Source: Nectonema munidae (Eukaryota; Nematomorpha; Nectonematoida; Nectonematidae). Taken from it: a stretch of 64,000 bases of DNA. The notes under the pieces were generated by a model, which saw only the letters and a list, made by a program, of their open reading frames with translations, was not told the DNA's origin and made no database searches. Positions within the stretch are counted from its first letter, which is position 1; every line of letters starts with the position of its first letter. Below, in pieces: positions 12,356-25,300 of this stretch. The stretch spans positions 620,001 through 684,000 of the forward strand of contig JAUIRK010001047.1 of the NCBI GenBank assembly GCA_030549495.1, written 5' to 3'. The position numbers and the translations under genes are program-made.

Positions 12356-12549
12356 CAGTGACGTAACTAGGCTTGGAATAAGGGGCCGTGCCCACACTCG
12401 TATGTACCGCATGGTGCCCCCATGCATATTATGCGATATCAGTTTTTGAAAATTTCTCCAATGAAAGGATCAAGAAAGTATAAATAATGTTGCGCAAGTT
12501 TTTTTTAAATTGTGCCCCTTCTATCAACTTTTTTTTGGCTACACAACTG
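12356..12549. mobile_element. hAT-type MITE (module A copy)
   Basis: The left end is CAGTGACGTAACTAGG and the right end GGCTACACAACTG (complement CAGTTGTGTAGCC). The flanks CTTCTCTC (12348-12355) and CTTCTGTC (12550-12557) agree at 7 of 8 positions. An 8-bp duplication and CAGTG termini fit hAT. The same element with the same flanks is in module B at 29964-30175, so it inserted before the module was copied. Confidence 0.75.
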
Positions 12550-13097
12550 CTTCTGTCTAATTTGCATTTAGTGTTAAATTAAAATAGTTTTCAATCGTTA
12601 CAATTTTATATTAAAGAAATATTGTTAGACTCGCGCTAAGCAATAATTTTTTCCTGCTCCAATTCTTTTCACTATGTATAAAAACATTTGATAGTAACGA
12701 AATTTGAAAACTTTAATTGTTTTTAAAGTAAAATATATTTTTTTTTAGTAGTATATTTGGGAATGAATTTTTTGACATCTATTCAGTAAAGTCAAGAATT
12801 GCTCTATTTACTTAAATATTTGATTTTGCAGTGATATTTTTTATAATGTTCGATTGTTAAATTTTGTAATTATAAAATGTACATTAATTTCAAATCACTT
12901 TTTTTAAGAAAAATTTGTTGATTATTGTAATGAAAATATAAGATCAAGACACTTAAATCGATTCCCAATTGTCCATTAAAATGTGCTTGATCTTTATGAC
13001 AGCTGTTAGTTAGATGTTGATTTGATAGACCAAGATATTGGCTAAAAAACGCAATTGAGTTTTCTTTTCTCGTAGTTTGATAAATTATGCTTAGTTT

Positions 13098-13462
13098 GGT
13101 CCTCGGACATTTCGCCCCATTATTTTCATAAGACAGTTCGTCCCATGGACAATTTGCCCCATTATTTTCATAAGACAGTTCGTCCCATGGACAATTTGCC
13201 CCATTATTTTCATAAGACATTTTGTTTCATGGACAATTCCCCCCGTTATTTTCATAAGACATTTTGTCTCATGGACAATTTTAAAAAATTTAGAGATAAA
13301 AAGATTAATTTGAAATAATTTAATAGAGATAAAATAAACAAGGATATAAAATTTTTTAATAATTTTACCCATAATAATCAAAGATGGATGAAACAAATAG
13401 CCTATGAGATCTATGTGGCGAATAATCTATGAATTGTCTATGGGGGGAAATGTCTTTCGATC
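13098..13462. mobile_element. GGTC-type MITE with 42-bp minisatellite (module A copy)
   Basis: The left end GGTCCTCGGACATTTCGCCC and the right end, with complement GATCGAAAGACATTTCCCCC, are imperfect inverted repeats. The flanks CTTAGTTT and ATTAGTTT match at 7 of 8 positions. Inside, a 42-bp unit (ATTATTTTCATAAGACAGTT, then CGTCCCATGGACAATTTGCC) is repeated about four times to 13280. The long open frames across this array are just the repeat being read and are not genes. Confidence 0.72.
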
Positions 13463-13699
13463 ATTAGTTTAAATAATTTTTTAATTATAAGGGTTAGCTA
13501 CTTAAACATTGGCTTTTGCTGCTTATAAAAACTTGAAAATATCAAATAAACTCTCATTCTTTATGCCTCTTATTATTTTGAAATTATTCTAAGAACAGAC
13601 GGTTCCATTTTAAAATAGTGAAAATTGCTTTATTAGTTTATTTTGTTTCCTTTCTCTCTTATGTTAATTATGTCGCAAATTTTTCAATTTTGAGTAAAA

Positions 13700-13845
13700 G
13701 GTAAGGTGCAGCGGGTGTATTTTCATTGACAAGGCACTGATGTACCGCTTATGTCAAACTATAAACAAATTCGTATCGATGAGGAATCGAATCCAGAGGC
13801 TTCTGTGCTGGGTCCATCTCAACCAACCTGCCATGCCACCCATAG
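13700..13845 (-). mobile_element. tRNA-derived SINE, copy 3
   Basis: On the minus strand it reads TGGCATGGCAGGTTGGTTGA as A-box region, GGATTCGATTCC as B box, then the family tail. It is the best-preserved B box of the four copies. The same insertion is present in module B at 31224-31375. Confidence 0.75.
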
Positions 13846-14341
13846 AGTATGCTGTAGGGGGGTACGTCAAATTAATTTTCAAAAAACTTAAGTTATGCTC
13901 TAAAAATTTTTAGTTTTTGTTGAAGCTCTATAACTTTTTCTGATAGCCTTTTTTTCCTTAAAAGTTATTATAAAAGGCAAATCATTGCAAAATGTTAAAA
14001 GTTATTTTACTTTTTGTAAATTTAGCTTTTAAACTATTTTTGAATGATGCTGAGTAAAATGAAATAATGCGATCTTAATTTTTTGTTTGCATAATTATAA
14101 CTTCATTTTATACCCTTGCCCCTGAATCAATCACATTTTTTCATATAAACATCGCAGGGTGTCTAGTAGACTCTTTGCATAAAACTATCCATCCAATCTT
14201 CAGTTATTTGTTTTCTCTATGAATCAAATATCCTTTCATCAATTGCTGTAATGTGCCTGGTTGACTACTTCTTTTTTCAAATGAAAAGCCTATTCCACCC
14301 CCTAACAATTTTGGATTTTTTTAAACTAGTGTATATTCGAT

Positions 14342-14905
14342 GGTTGTAGGTAAAAATGCCCCCAATTAAAAAGTAGGAAAAAATGCCCCTTAATTTTTGA
14401 TTTTCATGATTTTTTTAAATTATATAAATATTTTTATTTGGTACCACGAAAGGTTAAATTTCTAAAATTTCTTAATCTATAGGGTTTTTTTCTTTATAAA
14501 GTTCTTGAAAACAATAGCAAAGGTGCAGATTTGTGGGAATGTGTTCTTAAAATCAGTTAAAACACAAATTATATTTAGAAAGTGTTCTCATACACACAAA
14601 GTCCAAAAATATTTGCTGTTTTATAAATTTTTTTTTGTATTTAAAAATTTTTCCTATGCTGAGTTTTTTAGTTTACTTTAATTAAATTTTAAATGTTTTA
14701 GATGAAAAGTTAACTTTTTGTTTTTTTTACAAAAAATCTTTATTTGACATCTTTAAAAAAAAAATTTTTTTTTAATTTTAATTAATAATTTTTTGAAATT
14801 TTTTGTGTTGGGGCATTTTTTCCTAATTTTAAATTGGGGCATTTTTTGGGTTGCATTTTTACTGGGGGTTCCTACTTTTTAATTGGGGCATTTTTTCTGC
14901 TCACC
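14342..14905. mobile_element. 564-bp MITE with 9-bp target duplication, empty site in module B
   Basis: Inverted ends of about 38 bp are visible: GGTTGTAGGTAAAAATGCCC on the left, and on the right the complement GGTGAGCAGAAAAAATGCCC. Both continue into AATTAAAAAGTAGGAA. ATATTCGAT flanks both sides (14333-14341 and 14906-14914). Module B is uninterrupted at this point (near 31885), a natural empty site. A 9-bp duplication with GG termini fits Mutator-like or Merlin-type elements. There is no coding capacity. The interior is A/T-rich with several more near-copies of the GGGGCATTTTTTCC motif. Confidence 0.85.
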
Positions 14906-15143
14906 ATATTCGATATGCAAATTTAATTAAAATATTTTCGCTGGAAGTATAGTATTTAAATTCACCAAATTTGTAAAAAAAAATATAAAGTAGTTTTATA
15001 AATTTAGGTATGCGCTGAATACACTCTATTTTAAACGATTGCTTGAATATTTGGTCTCCCGTGGTATTTCCAGACCCCTAATTTTGAAAATTGCAACAAA
15101 AAAATTTCGCCCCCCCCAATAATTTTGAGGATGTGCGCCCCTG

Positions 15144-16244
15144 GTTTAGACAATGCAGATGCATCTATCCCATTGACATTGGTTGTATTATATATACAAT
15201 TTTTGAATAAACCATTGTGTAAATTTTTAGTACACTAGCTTAAATGTTCATTAATTTTTTTAAATGCTACCGCGAACCTATTAAAAAATTATAAAGAGAC
15301 CGCCATGCCGAATTTTTTATAAATTTTGTGAATCACTGTTCTAGCTCAACAAGAGAACAAAATCTTTAATATATGATAGAGTCAAAGCAAATCAAACTGA
15401 TAATTCTTTATGTCCGCTATTATTATTACACTCATTTATTAGAATTGAGTATATTTAAGCTTATTTTGTTTGATCTCTAATCACCTGAATAACAATTTGG
15501 GCTAGAACAAATCCTTCACATGATCGTAATGACAAATAATTTGGAGATTTACATCTTTTCATAAACTCATCATGCAATTCTCTAAAAGTAGGATTTATAG
15601 CTATCATGAGCTATATGATATTTCAAATTAAAAAAACAAAATACCTCCAGAAAATTTTGAAATAAGTAGAGTTTTTTTTACAAAAAGGAACTGGCAATAG
15701 AACAGGTTACGCCTGATTTTATGCTTGAGACTTTCCAATTAGGACATGAGGAGACCAGTCACGCACATCCGGGTAGCCAAGCCCTCCCCTCCCCTGCCAA
15801 TGTGATTTCAAGAGGGTGAAAAAGCCTTTCGCTCCACCAATAATTTTGAATTTTTTCAATTTATATCTTTTTTGTCATTAAAAAAATCTAATATATTATT
15901 CCTACTATAATTCAATAGCCCTTGCAAGACTTTTAGATATCAAAACTGTTATTCTTTATTCCTCGGTCACTTAATGATAACCAAGTCTGTGTCCTTATTA
16001 AGCCTAGGCAAAAGAATTCAGTATAGCCTCTCTCAATGGCGGCCTAGATATCTATCTGTTCAGCTTTTCAAGAATATTTACAGATTTCACACCAACAATA
16101 TATTGCCGATATTTCCTTGCATTTTGTAGCTCCTATATTTTATATTTTTTTGTTATAAAAGCTGAAAAACCTATGTACAAATTATTTTTTGTCATGATTT
16201 AGTTTTTGTCACAATGTCATAGCTCCCCCTTGAAAAAACAAAGC
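15144..16244. other. Upstream flank of eIF2B5, probable 5' UTR and promoter
   Basis: No repeat or coding block was recognised. The 5' UTR of eIF2B5 must lie at its right end if the first coding exon is also the first exon. An ATGGCGGC motif at about 16037 resembles YY1-like core promoter sites of housekeeping genes. This is suggestive only. Confidence 0.35.
16154..16160 (+). promoter_or_regulatory. Possible TATA-like box
   Basis: TATAAAA occurs 85 bases before the eIF2B5 start codon. In sequence this AT-rich, chance occurrence is likely, so it is only a candidate. Confidence 0.15.
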
Positions 16245-16352
16245 ATGGCCCAAAATTCCATGAAGGATGAAAACCAGTCTTTTCAATCTGTGATTTTCTT
16301 GAAAGATTTGAACAAAAGTTTTGCAGAAATCGCTTCAACTCGTGGATCTCCA
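16245..16352 (+). CDS. EIF2B5: eIF2B5 exon 1 (residues 1-36)
   Basis: It encodes MAQNSMKDENQSFQSVIFLK and on to ASTRGSP, and leaves in phase 0 at a GTAAGC donor. It corresponds to the family's opening strand (LQAVVLADSF in vertebrates, here FQSVIFLKDL). A TTG-started extension upstream is open but unnecessary; the ATG at 16245 has a strong context. Confidence 0.82.
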
Positions 16353-19300
16353 GTAAGCACTTGTTTTTTTCCCAACTTCTGGATGATTTTTTTTGTGGAC
16401 CAGTTATTTGAGTGAGAAGTGCTTAAAGAATATAAATGTTATTTTTGAACATTTTCCGTTATTCAAACAATTTTACTTTTTTGCCTTCTTACTCAAAAAA
16501 TTAGTTCCAAAAGTTTTTAGCAATTCACCGTATTCAGCGTGGATATTTTGTCGCAACGTTCCAAGTTAAAATTTAATTAAATACAAAATGTATTGAATTC
16601 AAATTTAATACAAATTTTTGGCTAATGGGATCGAATATTGGATAATTTTTTTATAATCTTTCAATTGATCATTCTTTAATGCTTTTTTTTTATTAATTTA
16701 ATTATTTGAGAATCGCTTACAAATACCACCAAAATATTTGGAAACTTATAATAATTCTTAAAAATGTGAAGTATTTTTGGAAAAAGAAGGTAATTAAAAT
16801 ACACAATGTTTAATATTCAAAAGGAGGAGACAAACACACATTATGTAGGATGGATCTTTCTTTGTTCCTCTTTTCGTCATCCACAAATGTGGAAGACAAA
16901 AAGATATGCATTATGGTGCTCAACTCCTGGAATCAAAATGATTTTTGTGTAAAATCTAGAAGAATTACAATTTCAATTCTTTTAAAGTTGTTTTGCTAAC
17001 TAACTTGCTCACTAATTGACTTTTTAACTAATACAATAACTAGTTGATAAACTAACTCAATAAATATCAAACTAACAATAATTAACTAAAACGCTAATAA
17101 TGAAGCGGCATTCATCTTAGCTATTTTTAAATTATAACTAGGTACATTCAAAAATTGACTTAAAAATTGTGAAATTTTTGACTTTTTATACTAAAAAAAT
17201 AAAAAGTTGTCCCAAAGTAAAAAACTTTTTAAAATGGAATTTTTACCTAAAAAATATTTGATAATCTTTTTATTGAAAAATATAAATTGATAAAAAATTT
17301 GTTCAATTTTTAATATAATTTATAAAAAAATTTTGTTAAGATAACAAGAATTATATTTAAATGTAAAATAGTTTATGAGAACCTGGGTAAAATTTCTTAT
17401 TTTGACCAAAAACTTTTATTATGGTAATTTAGATTCTGCATAATTTGAGACTTTAGAAACTCGCTTCTATTTTTAAACACAATTCGGTCTTGAATAACAA
17501 TTTTTCTTAAACAGTTTTGGCACTTAAAACATGACATCGATGCTTAGAGCTAATCTTAGAATTTAAATCTTTTATGGCGCAGGTTTTGAAAATGAATCGT
17601 GTGCTATTCCTTTAAACTAAAAAAAAAAATTAATATTTTATCGTTAAATTAAAATTTCTTTCTTAACCTTAACTGTCCTGATTATAACAAATCCACTACC
17701 ACAAGCTTCTTCAACCCAGAACATACGGCTCATTTTGGGCCCCGAGAAAAACGATTTGGACCCCATTGCTATTCATCAAACTTCAAAAGTTAAAAGTTTT
17801 CGAATAAAATAATAAAAATCTCACTAATATACGTATATCTGCATATATTTTGACATCGATTACAAAAAATTAAAGTATTGTGCTTGTTCTATTTTTATGT
17901 ATTGTATGCTTTTATCCTTAAATAAAATTAGTAGGGCTTAAAGTTAATTTCAATATCACTTTGGGCCCACGTGTAAAAAGGGATGAAGAAACCCTGCACT
18001 ACCGTAAACACTCGCGTTTAATCCACCCTTTTTAACCACAATTAATTGATTAAAACGGGGAGCTGCGGGTTATCCACATAAACAGAATTTAATCCAAGAA
18101 AAAAAAAGTTGAAATAGAAAAGTGTTTGAACGAAAATAGGCCAAACGCATATAATAGTATAGAACCAGCAGCATATAGATTAATCCCTTGAAAACTGTTT
18201 CTTGATTTTTATTCCTTCTATTTATCTTATATAAATATATTATATATATAACTATATTATAAGCGTTTCTAAAGTTACAGGGCGGATTATCCACACATTC
18301 TGGGTATGTTCCTGAAAAAATAGCTTATAATTAGGATGTTGATTGTCGATATTAGAGGATTAAACACTAGTGCTTACAGTAAGTAATTGTTTTCACTGAA
18401 TAAAAATGAACTTACATTCGTTTTAATAAATTTTTTTTATTATCTATCTACTTTACAGCCTTGATATTTATTAAAATATTGAATTTACGTTAATTTTATT
18501 TTTTTCATTACGTCAAAATATCGTTAAGGGGGATTTTCCTATGACAAAATTTCCTACTTCGGATTGTCCAGTCTGCCGGCAGATCAATTTTGCAAAATTC
18601 ATTTCTTTTGGCTCAGCTAGTTAACTTACAACTTAGGTTCTAATTAGTACACTATCTCCTATTTTTTGAATTTTAATAACAAATTTGTTGTCGAAGTATA
18701 TATTTTTGACTGTATCTTTAGTCCTCTATTTTTTTCATTTTTTCTAGGCTCTCTTTCCATTCTTGAATGTTCCCCTGATCGAATTCACTCTCAACTCTGT
18801 TCTAGCATCCAACATCAAAGATGTGATTCTTGTTTCCCAGTTCATCAGCCAAGATTTTGACAAATCTATCAAGTAATTTCTTTTTGCGTTATTTATGGCA
18901 TGACATATGTTTATTTATCCGTTAAAACTTTAATTTTCCCTAATGGGTGAAATATAGGGAACTATCAGAGATCGTAAATGCAAGGGCAATCAATACTTTT
19001 GCATATGAAAAAATTTATAGTGAAATAATGGGAACAAATAGAATAAATTGGTCATGTGGGAAGAAAAGAAAATGAATAGTATAAAAGTACCTGGAAAGAC
19101 AAAGTTTGGTAGACGAACGAAGACAGAGAATCTAGTTGTAAAAGAAGATATGCTGAAATGGAATTTAAAGCTAAATGATACAAGAGAGAAAATTGAAGTA
19201 GAAAATCAAATGAATGATGAAGAAGGGAAAACCTGATGAAGGAGAGAATGCAACGTCTTAAAGATATATATATTGTAAAAATGATTTTCCAATAAGTATT

Positions 19301-22300
19301 TTTGATAATACTTTTTTATAGTGAAGGAAGAACATTTTTTTATCAAAATTATTTTAACAAAATATAAATAAAATTTTTAAAAGATAAATAAAACACCATA
19401 TCAGTTAGATTGTTAGATGCGTAGGTAATTAGTTGTATTTCCTTCGTTTCTTATATATGTATGTATATATATAATTTCTCCTATCCTGTACAAAAAAGTA
19501 TTACTAAAGTTTGCTTTTTAGTTGGACATTTTTTTGCAAAGTTGTTTGTATTTAAGAATCATCAATTTTCAATTCGATCACCGCTATGCATGGGCCAATA
19601 TAGTCAAACGGGAAGAATTTTTAATTTTGTTGTTGGAATGGACGCTTATATATCACTGAAGGAAGAGTTTCCATATTATTTATTTGGGAGGGGCTGGTAT
19701 CTTTTTGAACGTCTAATTGAAACAGTGGATGAGGGGGGGGGGGGGGGAGGGAGGGTTATTTGTTCTATATCAATAGCAATGATTGGCGTTCTATAATATT
19801 ATTTTATTACGATAAAACTAGGATAGGAAAAATTAATCCTTGCAATAATTAAAATAGCACCACACTAATATTCTTTTTTTTTCTTCAAATTTTTACTATA
19901 TTAGTGTAGCCTCCAAAAATAGAGCACACATTCAATGGTCTGCTAATATATTTCTTTTAATTATATTACTTTTAATCATAAGGAAGTATTGTTCAAGTCG
20001 CCGCAATCCAAGTGGTAAAAATTTAATTATACTCTTGATTCTAAAGCGCACCCTCCCAGGATTTGACACGTGAATTGATCTCTGTGCTTTTTATACATTT
20101 TTTGGATTGGGTATGGGATGAAACAGTTTCTATATTAATTATGGAGGAGTCACAGTATATAAATATTAATTAGCATTTAAGTATTTCGGTATTTGCATAT
20201 TTCATTTATTCTCATTAACACTTTCAGACGCTGCTTTTCAAAGTTAATCTTCCGCTTTCCTTTTAAACAAATTTTGATATAAGCTAAAACAGATTATTGC
20301 AATTTTGTAAACCACTGGGGAAACTTGTTTCTTGAAAGGGAACATTGTGTTTATTTACCCCAAATTACTTTATTCGTTAGAATGATATAAGAAATCACTT
20401 GTAAGATGATTATTTACTCTCTTGCTTCTTTAGTGAATTGATTAACTCGAAGAAGAAATCGAAAATCACTCTACAATACATTCCAGATTCCTTTTCTATT
20501 GGCGACACAATTAGAGATTTTGAAAACAAATCCCTCTTGAAGAGCGACTTTCTCCTCATCAATGGCCTTTTTGTGTCTGATTTTAACTTCACCTCAGTCA
20601 TGACAAATCACAAGTATTTTCTTTTTTCTAATTTTGTCTATTTTGAATGCACTGGAAATACAGATTAGTGGAGGTTTATTAACCGTGTTTTCGTTATCCG
20701 GTTAATTCATATTTTTTAACCGATCGATAATTTCAAGGAAATTTTGAGTTCATAGCTATACCTAAGATGCAAAAATAGTTCGACAAAAGAAGAGAAAAAA
20801 TCAAACGCAATTTTATTAGAAGCATAGATTTTTGTCAATGGTGTTAAGTCTCATATTTGAAAACAACATTTGTAATTTCGTTTATTATGAAGCTTCACTA
20901 TATTTATAAACCTTTACATCCTTTCTAATATGTAACTAACTAAAGAAAGTGTGCATGCGATTTTTTCGTTATCACACGTGTCTGTAAGAACGTGTAATAA
21001 TCAATTTATTGGGTATGACAGTGTGTGCATTGTACATTTTTATTGTTTATAAACATTGTTCGATTTAACTTCATAACCAGTATTACATTCGGTAGCAAAC
21101 GCCAGTATTTTGTACAAACACTCCTAATGTCGAGCTTTTTCAGTTCTTCAAATGATGAAAGTTCTTCATCTTCCAACAGTTCCAGTTATACTTATTCGTC
21201 GACTGATACTGAAGATAATAATGTTTCTGACTCTCTTATCGCCCCAGATCGAACTGAGTATTTTTGGACACCTAGAAGACTCAACCAAGGTCGACCCAGA
21301 AGACAAAACATTAGAGATAACATCATGCATTCTTTGGGTCCTAAAAAAGGGACTGCATGTTTGAGAAAATCTGTTGAAATATTTCATCTTTTTTTTACAA
21401 AAGAAATTATCCAATACATTTTTGAATGTACGTGTGTTCATTTGAAAGAAAATTACATGTATGTTATTTCATTTCTATCCCGTTTCGCAATTAAATTGTT
21501 TGTTACAGGAGCTCAAGTCCGAAGTATGCAAACTTGAATTATTGCTATGAAAAATTTGAAATAAGTGATCTTCTTGCTTACTTGGGATGCATCGCTTTTA
21601 TGGGACAAGCAAGAAACCAGCGTATTGATTTTAAGTATTTGTTTTCTGAAAAGTTTGGAGAACCTTTTTTAGTTGCCTCAATGACTAGGGACATGTTTGA
21701 TTTGATAAAAATATTTATACATTTTGATAAGAGGACAGAAAGGAATTTGAATGATAAAATTTCGCCAATACGGTTTTTACATGACTATTTCGCCAAAATT
21801 TTTTTCAAGTATTATGGTCCCGGCGAATATGTCACAATAGATGGGCAACTCGTAAAGTTTAGAGGTAGATGCTCGTTTAAAATCTATGATAAATCCAAGC
21901 CTGGTCACTATGGAATGAAGGTATACCATTGCAATGATGCATCCTCTTTCTATGTACTCAAACCTGAAGTTTATGTTTCAGGACTAAGTGACACCTTTAG
22001 TAGTAAAAACATAGTACAAAGAATGGTAACTGAGCTCAACCTTCCCCTTGGCACAGGTGTAGTTCCAGACAGATTTTTAACGTCCCATGAACTTTGTGTC
22101 TGGATAAATTTGGTAAAATGTTACTATGCTAAGGACCGTTATGTCCAATAGAGTTATTATGCCACATATTATACGACCAGAGCATTTGAAAGGCCTGAAA
22201 TTGAATGAATGTGAAAGTAAATTTTTATATACCTCAGAAGCATTACTGACTGCTTATATACCTCAAAAACATGCAAGGAAAAAATTTTAAGTCGTTTATT

Positions 22301-25300
22301 GCTTGTCCGGTTAACATTTAGGGGACATAATAACGCTAGGACACCGAAAAAAGCCAGAAACAATTGTTCTTTATAACAAATATAAAGGAGGGGTAGACAC
22401 AGCAAATAAAATGTTGCGAGAATACACATGTTATAGACAATCCAGAAGATGGCCAATGGTTTTATTTGCTTATTATCTAGATATAAGTATTTTAAATAGT
22501 TGGATAATCGCACATAAAAATGATTCTAGCTTGTTTCCTACCATCAAGAAAGGAGGAAGGAAACATTTCATTAGAGATTTGTGTCTAAACCTAGTTGAGG
22601 AATCAATGCGCTTTAGATCAAATTTTAGCTCCATGAATAGTGTAAGAAGATCACTTTTTCAATTTCGGATTTGAAGAAGAAACAAGTAGAAGTATACAGT
22701 CTTCTTCTTCCAGAGGATTTTGTTCAGTCCAAAATTGCAAACCTAGGACAAGAGGAACAAGAAGATGTGATATATGTCATCGATTTATATGTAAAAATCA
22801 TACTAGTTTTGTATGTCCAAGATGTCAATAAATCTCATTTTTCTGTTTTATCTAGAAATAAATTTTGCAAAATTTGTAAATTTTTTATCCCAGTTCAGTT
22901 TCTCAAGTTTTTTTATTTTTGTGGAAAATGTCTTTACACCCATTTTTTACCGTAACGAATTCTGATTACTAAGAAAATAAATCATAGCTTCTGAAAAGTC
23001 ATTCTCTCAATATGAAAGTCAAATCGTAAACATTTTGTTTAGTATTTTTTATACAACGTAACCTGAAACTCTGTGGAATAAACTATTGTCCCTCATAAAA
23101 AACGAAAATTAAATTTTTGGAACTTTTTCAGCATAAAAATTTTTTTTAGTTTAGATGGCGTTAATTTTGTTGCAATTTTCACCAAGAAATGATATATTTT
23201 AACTTTCAAATTCGGAATTCTTTTTATTTTTTCACATGTTTCATAAAGTGAAAACAATTTTTGTTCTGCCTTTTTTTTATAAATTTTTGAAAAAAAATAA
23301 AATCATTTTTCACTCCTGAGCATTTTGTATACCTGTATTTAGAAGCACTCCGCTGTAAGAAAATTTACGTTACCTGATAAAGTGAAAATAGGCATACTGA
23401 ATTGGAAATATATAAACGCAAAAATACATGATATTTACTGGCTGGGTTACATATATTTTTATAGGCCAAAAACAAGGTTGAAAACTTGGATGGAGTAAAA
23501 AGCCATACTTCGTCTTTCGAGGGTTAGCATCGGAAAGGTGGGTTGTTGAATAATCTACTGTCGGATAAATGATGCATGACTTTATTACCAATGAGTCTTC
23601 TAATACCTTAACTATCCATCTGCTTCATCTAAACCAGTTTTGCCAATGCAACTCCAATATCATTACTCATTTCCAATCTCCTTCGGGATTTGATTTCAAT
23701 GGCAAGTAACATTGAAAACCCTTGCTCACAATCATACGTAGTGGCAAATCGATTCAGCACTTTCAGAGCCATCTTTGCAACATCAGCAAAGGACTGTCAC
23801 ATTTCAATCGGAAAATCGCTACGAGACATTTCATAAAAACATGTTTTGCACCTCCTCAATAATTAATCAAATTGTTAAACTGTTCTTGAATTAGAAGTTT
23901 AGAATTATTGAAGCATCTAGCATGAGTATACTTTGGATAGTTGTTTGTTGTTCATTCGAAAGAACCGATATTAAACTAATGGAGGCATCTTATTATATTT
24001 AGCCTTGATGTGAATACAATTGGAAACTTTTGCTCAAAGGGAAGTACTATACAATATTACTTGAGGCTTATGAAAGTGATGAATGAATAAAAATTGCGAA
24101 AAATCTGACTTTCTATTCACGATTTTGTACTGTTTGCTGGAATGGATGCAACGCTTTACAATTCAAGGTAAATGTAGTGCTAATAATAGGATTTTTATAA
24201 TAGATAATAGGAAAATTTATTCAGGTAAATACAGGAAAAATAAAACAGTAGTGAAGGTGCGAAAGAAAACTTGCGGTTTATAAAGTCGATAAATCGAAAT
24301 GTATTTTTGAGAGATACATTTAGAACAAGAAAAAAAGCAGCTCCGGGTATTAGTAAAATACAGTGTTAAAACAATGCAATAAAGATATTCAAAATACTCT
24401 TCAAAAAAGAAAAAACTTTTAATATTTGACATTTCAAATTCCCAAATTATAGTGGAAAAACAAACTTTTCTTCACTTGCTAGCTGCTAATTTTTCTCTTG
24501 TGAGTGAAAAGAGGTATATTTTATGTCACTTGTATTTTTCAAATAGGATAATATATTTATATCGAATACTATATTGCAGTGGTTCTTAACTTGGAGTCCA
24601 AAGACCCCTAAGTAAGGGCTCAATGGCTGCGTCTTAGTGGGTTCGCGAACAGTTTTCATTTTTGTAAAAAAAATCTTAAAATGTGTAAGAATAGTCACCC
24701 AATTTATCGTCTAAAAACAACTGAATCAAAAAGCCAACTTTTAATTAAAGTGGAATGAATAGCAAACTGGCTTTGTTTCTTTTCCTCTTTAAATTTGCGT
24801 AACATTTACTTTCCTCCCTGTATTTAACGTCATTTGAGATAAGATAATTTATGAGCATATTGTTTAACTTTATTAAAGTTTTTTTCACTATTGAGAAAAT
24901 GTTATTGTTTGTGAGTGTTTAATTTCTTATAAGCACTCGTTTTTTCGTTTGCATGGCTCGAGCTTTAGACAAATAGAAAAATTATTATTATTAATCAGCT
25001 TTTATTGTGATTGATAACTTTTATTCTCAAGAAATGGGATAATAGAATATGAGGTTATTCTTTACAACCCAGAAGTTCGTTCTCTTTCAAGAGGACGAAT
25101 TTTGAATTTAGGGGTTGTTTGAACTAATATAGGAAGTTTTACTATTTTTAAAATAGAAAGAAAATTTACTTTCATAACATTTTGAGACTTTATATAATAA
25201 TATTATATTTTAAGCTTATTTGACAGATATTTTTAGCTAAATGAAGTAAATTTGGCCATTCAAGGTGTTGAAGTTATGTTTGTTCAGAACTAAACTGCCA

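Larger units (their letters stand above)
12084..15143. repeat. Compound repeat module A (~3 kb)
   Basis: From CATATTTTACAGACGATGCG to GGATGTGCGCCCCTG this sequence is repeated at 29660-32930 at high identity, about nine in ten bases by eye. In order it holds a C/T-rich tract with an embedded hAT-type MITE, a GGTC-type MITE with a 42-bp minisatellite, a minus-strand SINE, a 564-bp MITE found only in this copy, and a C-rich end. The right end read backwards begins CAGGGGCGCACATCC, like a hAT terminus, but no matching left end was found. The unit that moved is therefore not certain. No open reading frame of note lies in it. Confidence 0.8.

Noticed and set aside
12870-13396. Open frames reading repeated SYENNGANCPWDEL-like peptides on the minus strand
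   Set aside because: They are translations of the 42-bp minisatellite in two frames. The array also occurs in a MITE elsewhere, so there is no reason to see a repeat protein.
16206-16244. TTG-initiated extension of eIF2B5 exon 1
   Set aside because: It is open but begins with a non-ATG codon. The ATG at 16245 has a strong start context and gives the expected N-terminal length.
19048-19236. Lysine/glutamate-rich frame in intron 2 that could be a small gene or LINE piece
   Set aside because: Composition alone suggests coding. I could match no motif, and no splice or regulatory context supports it.
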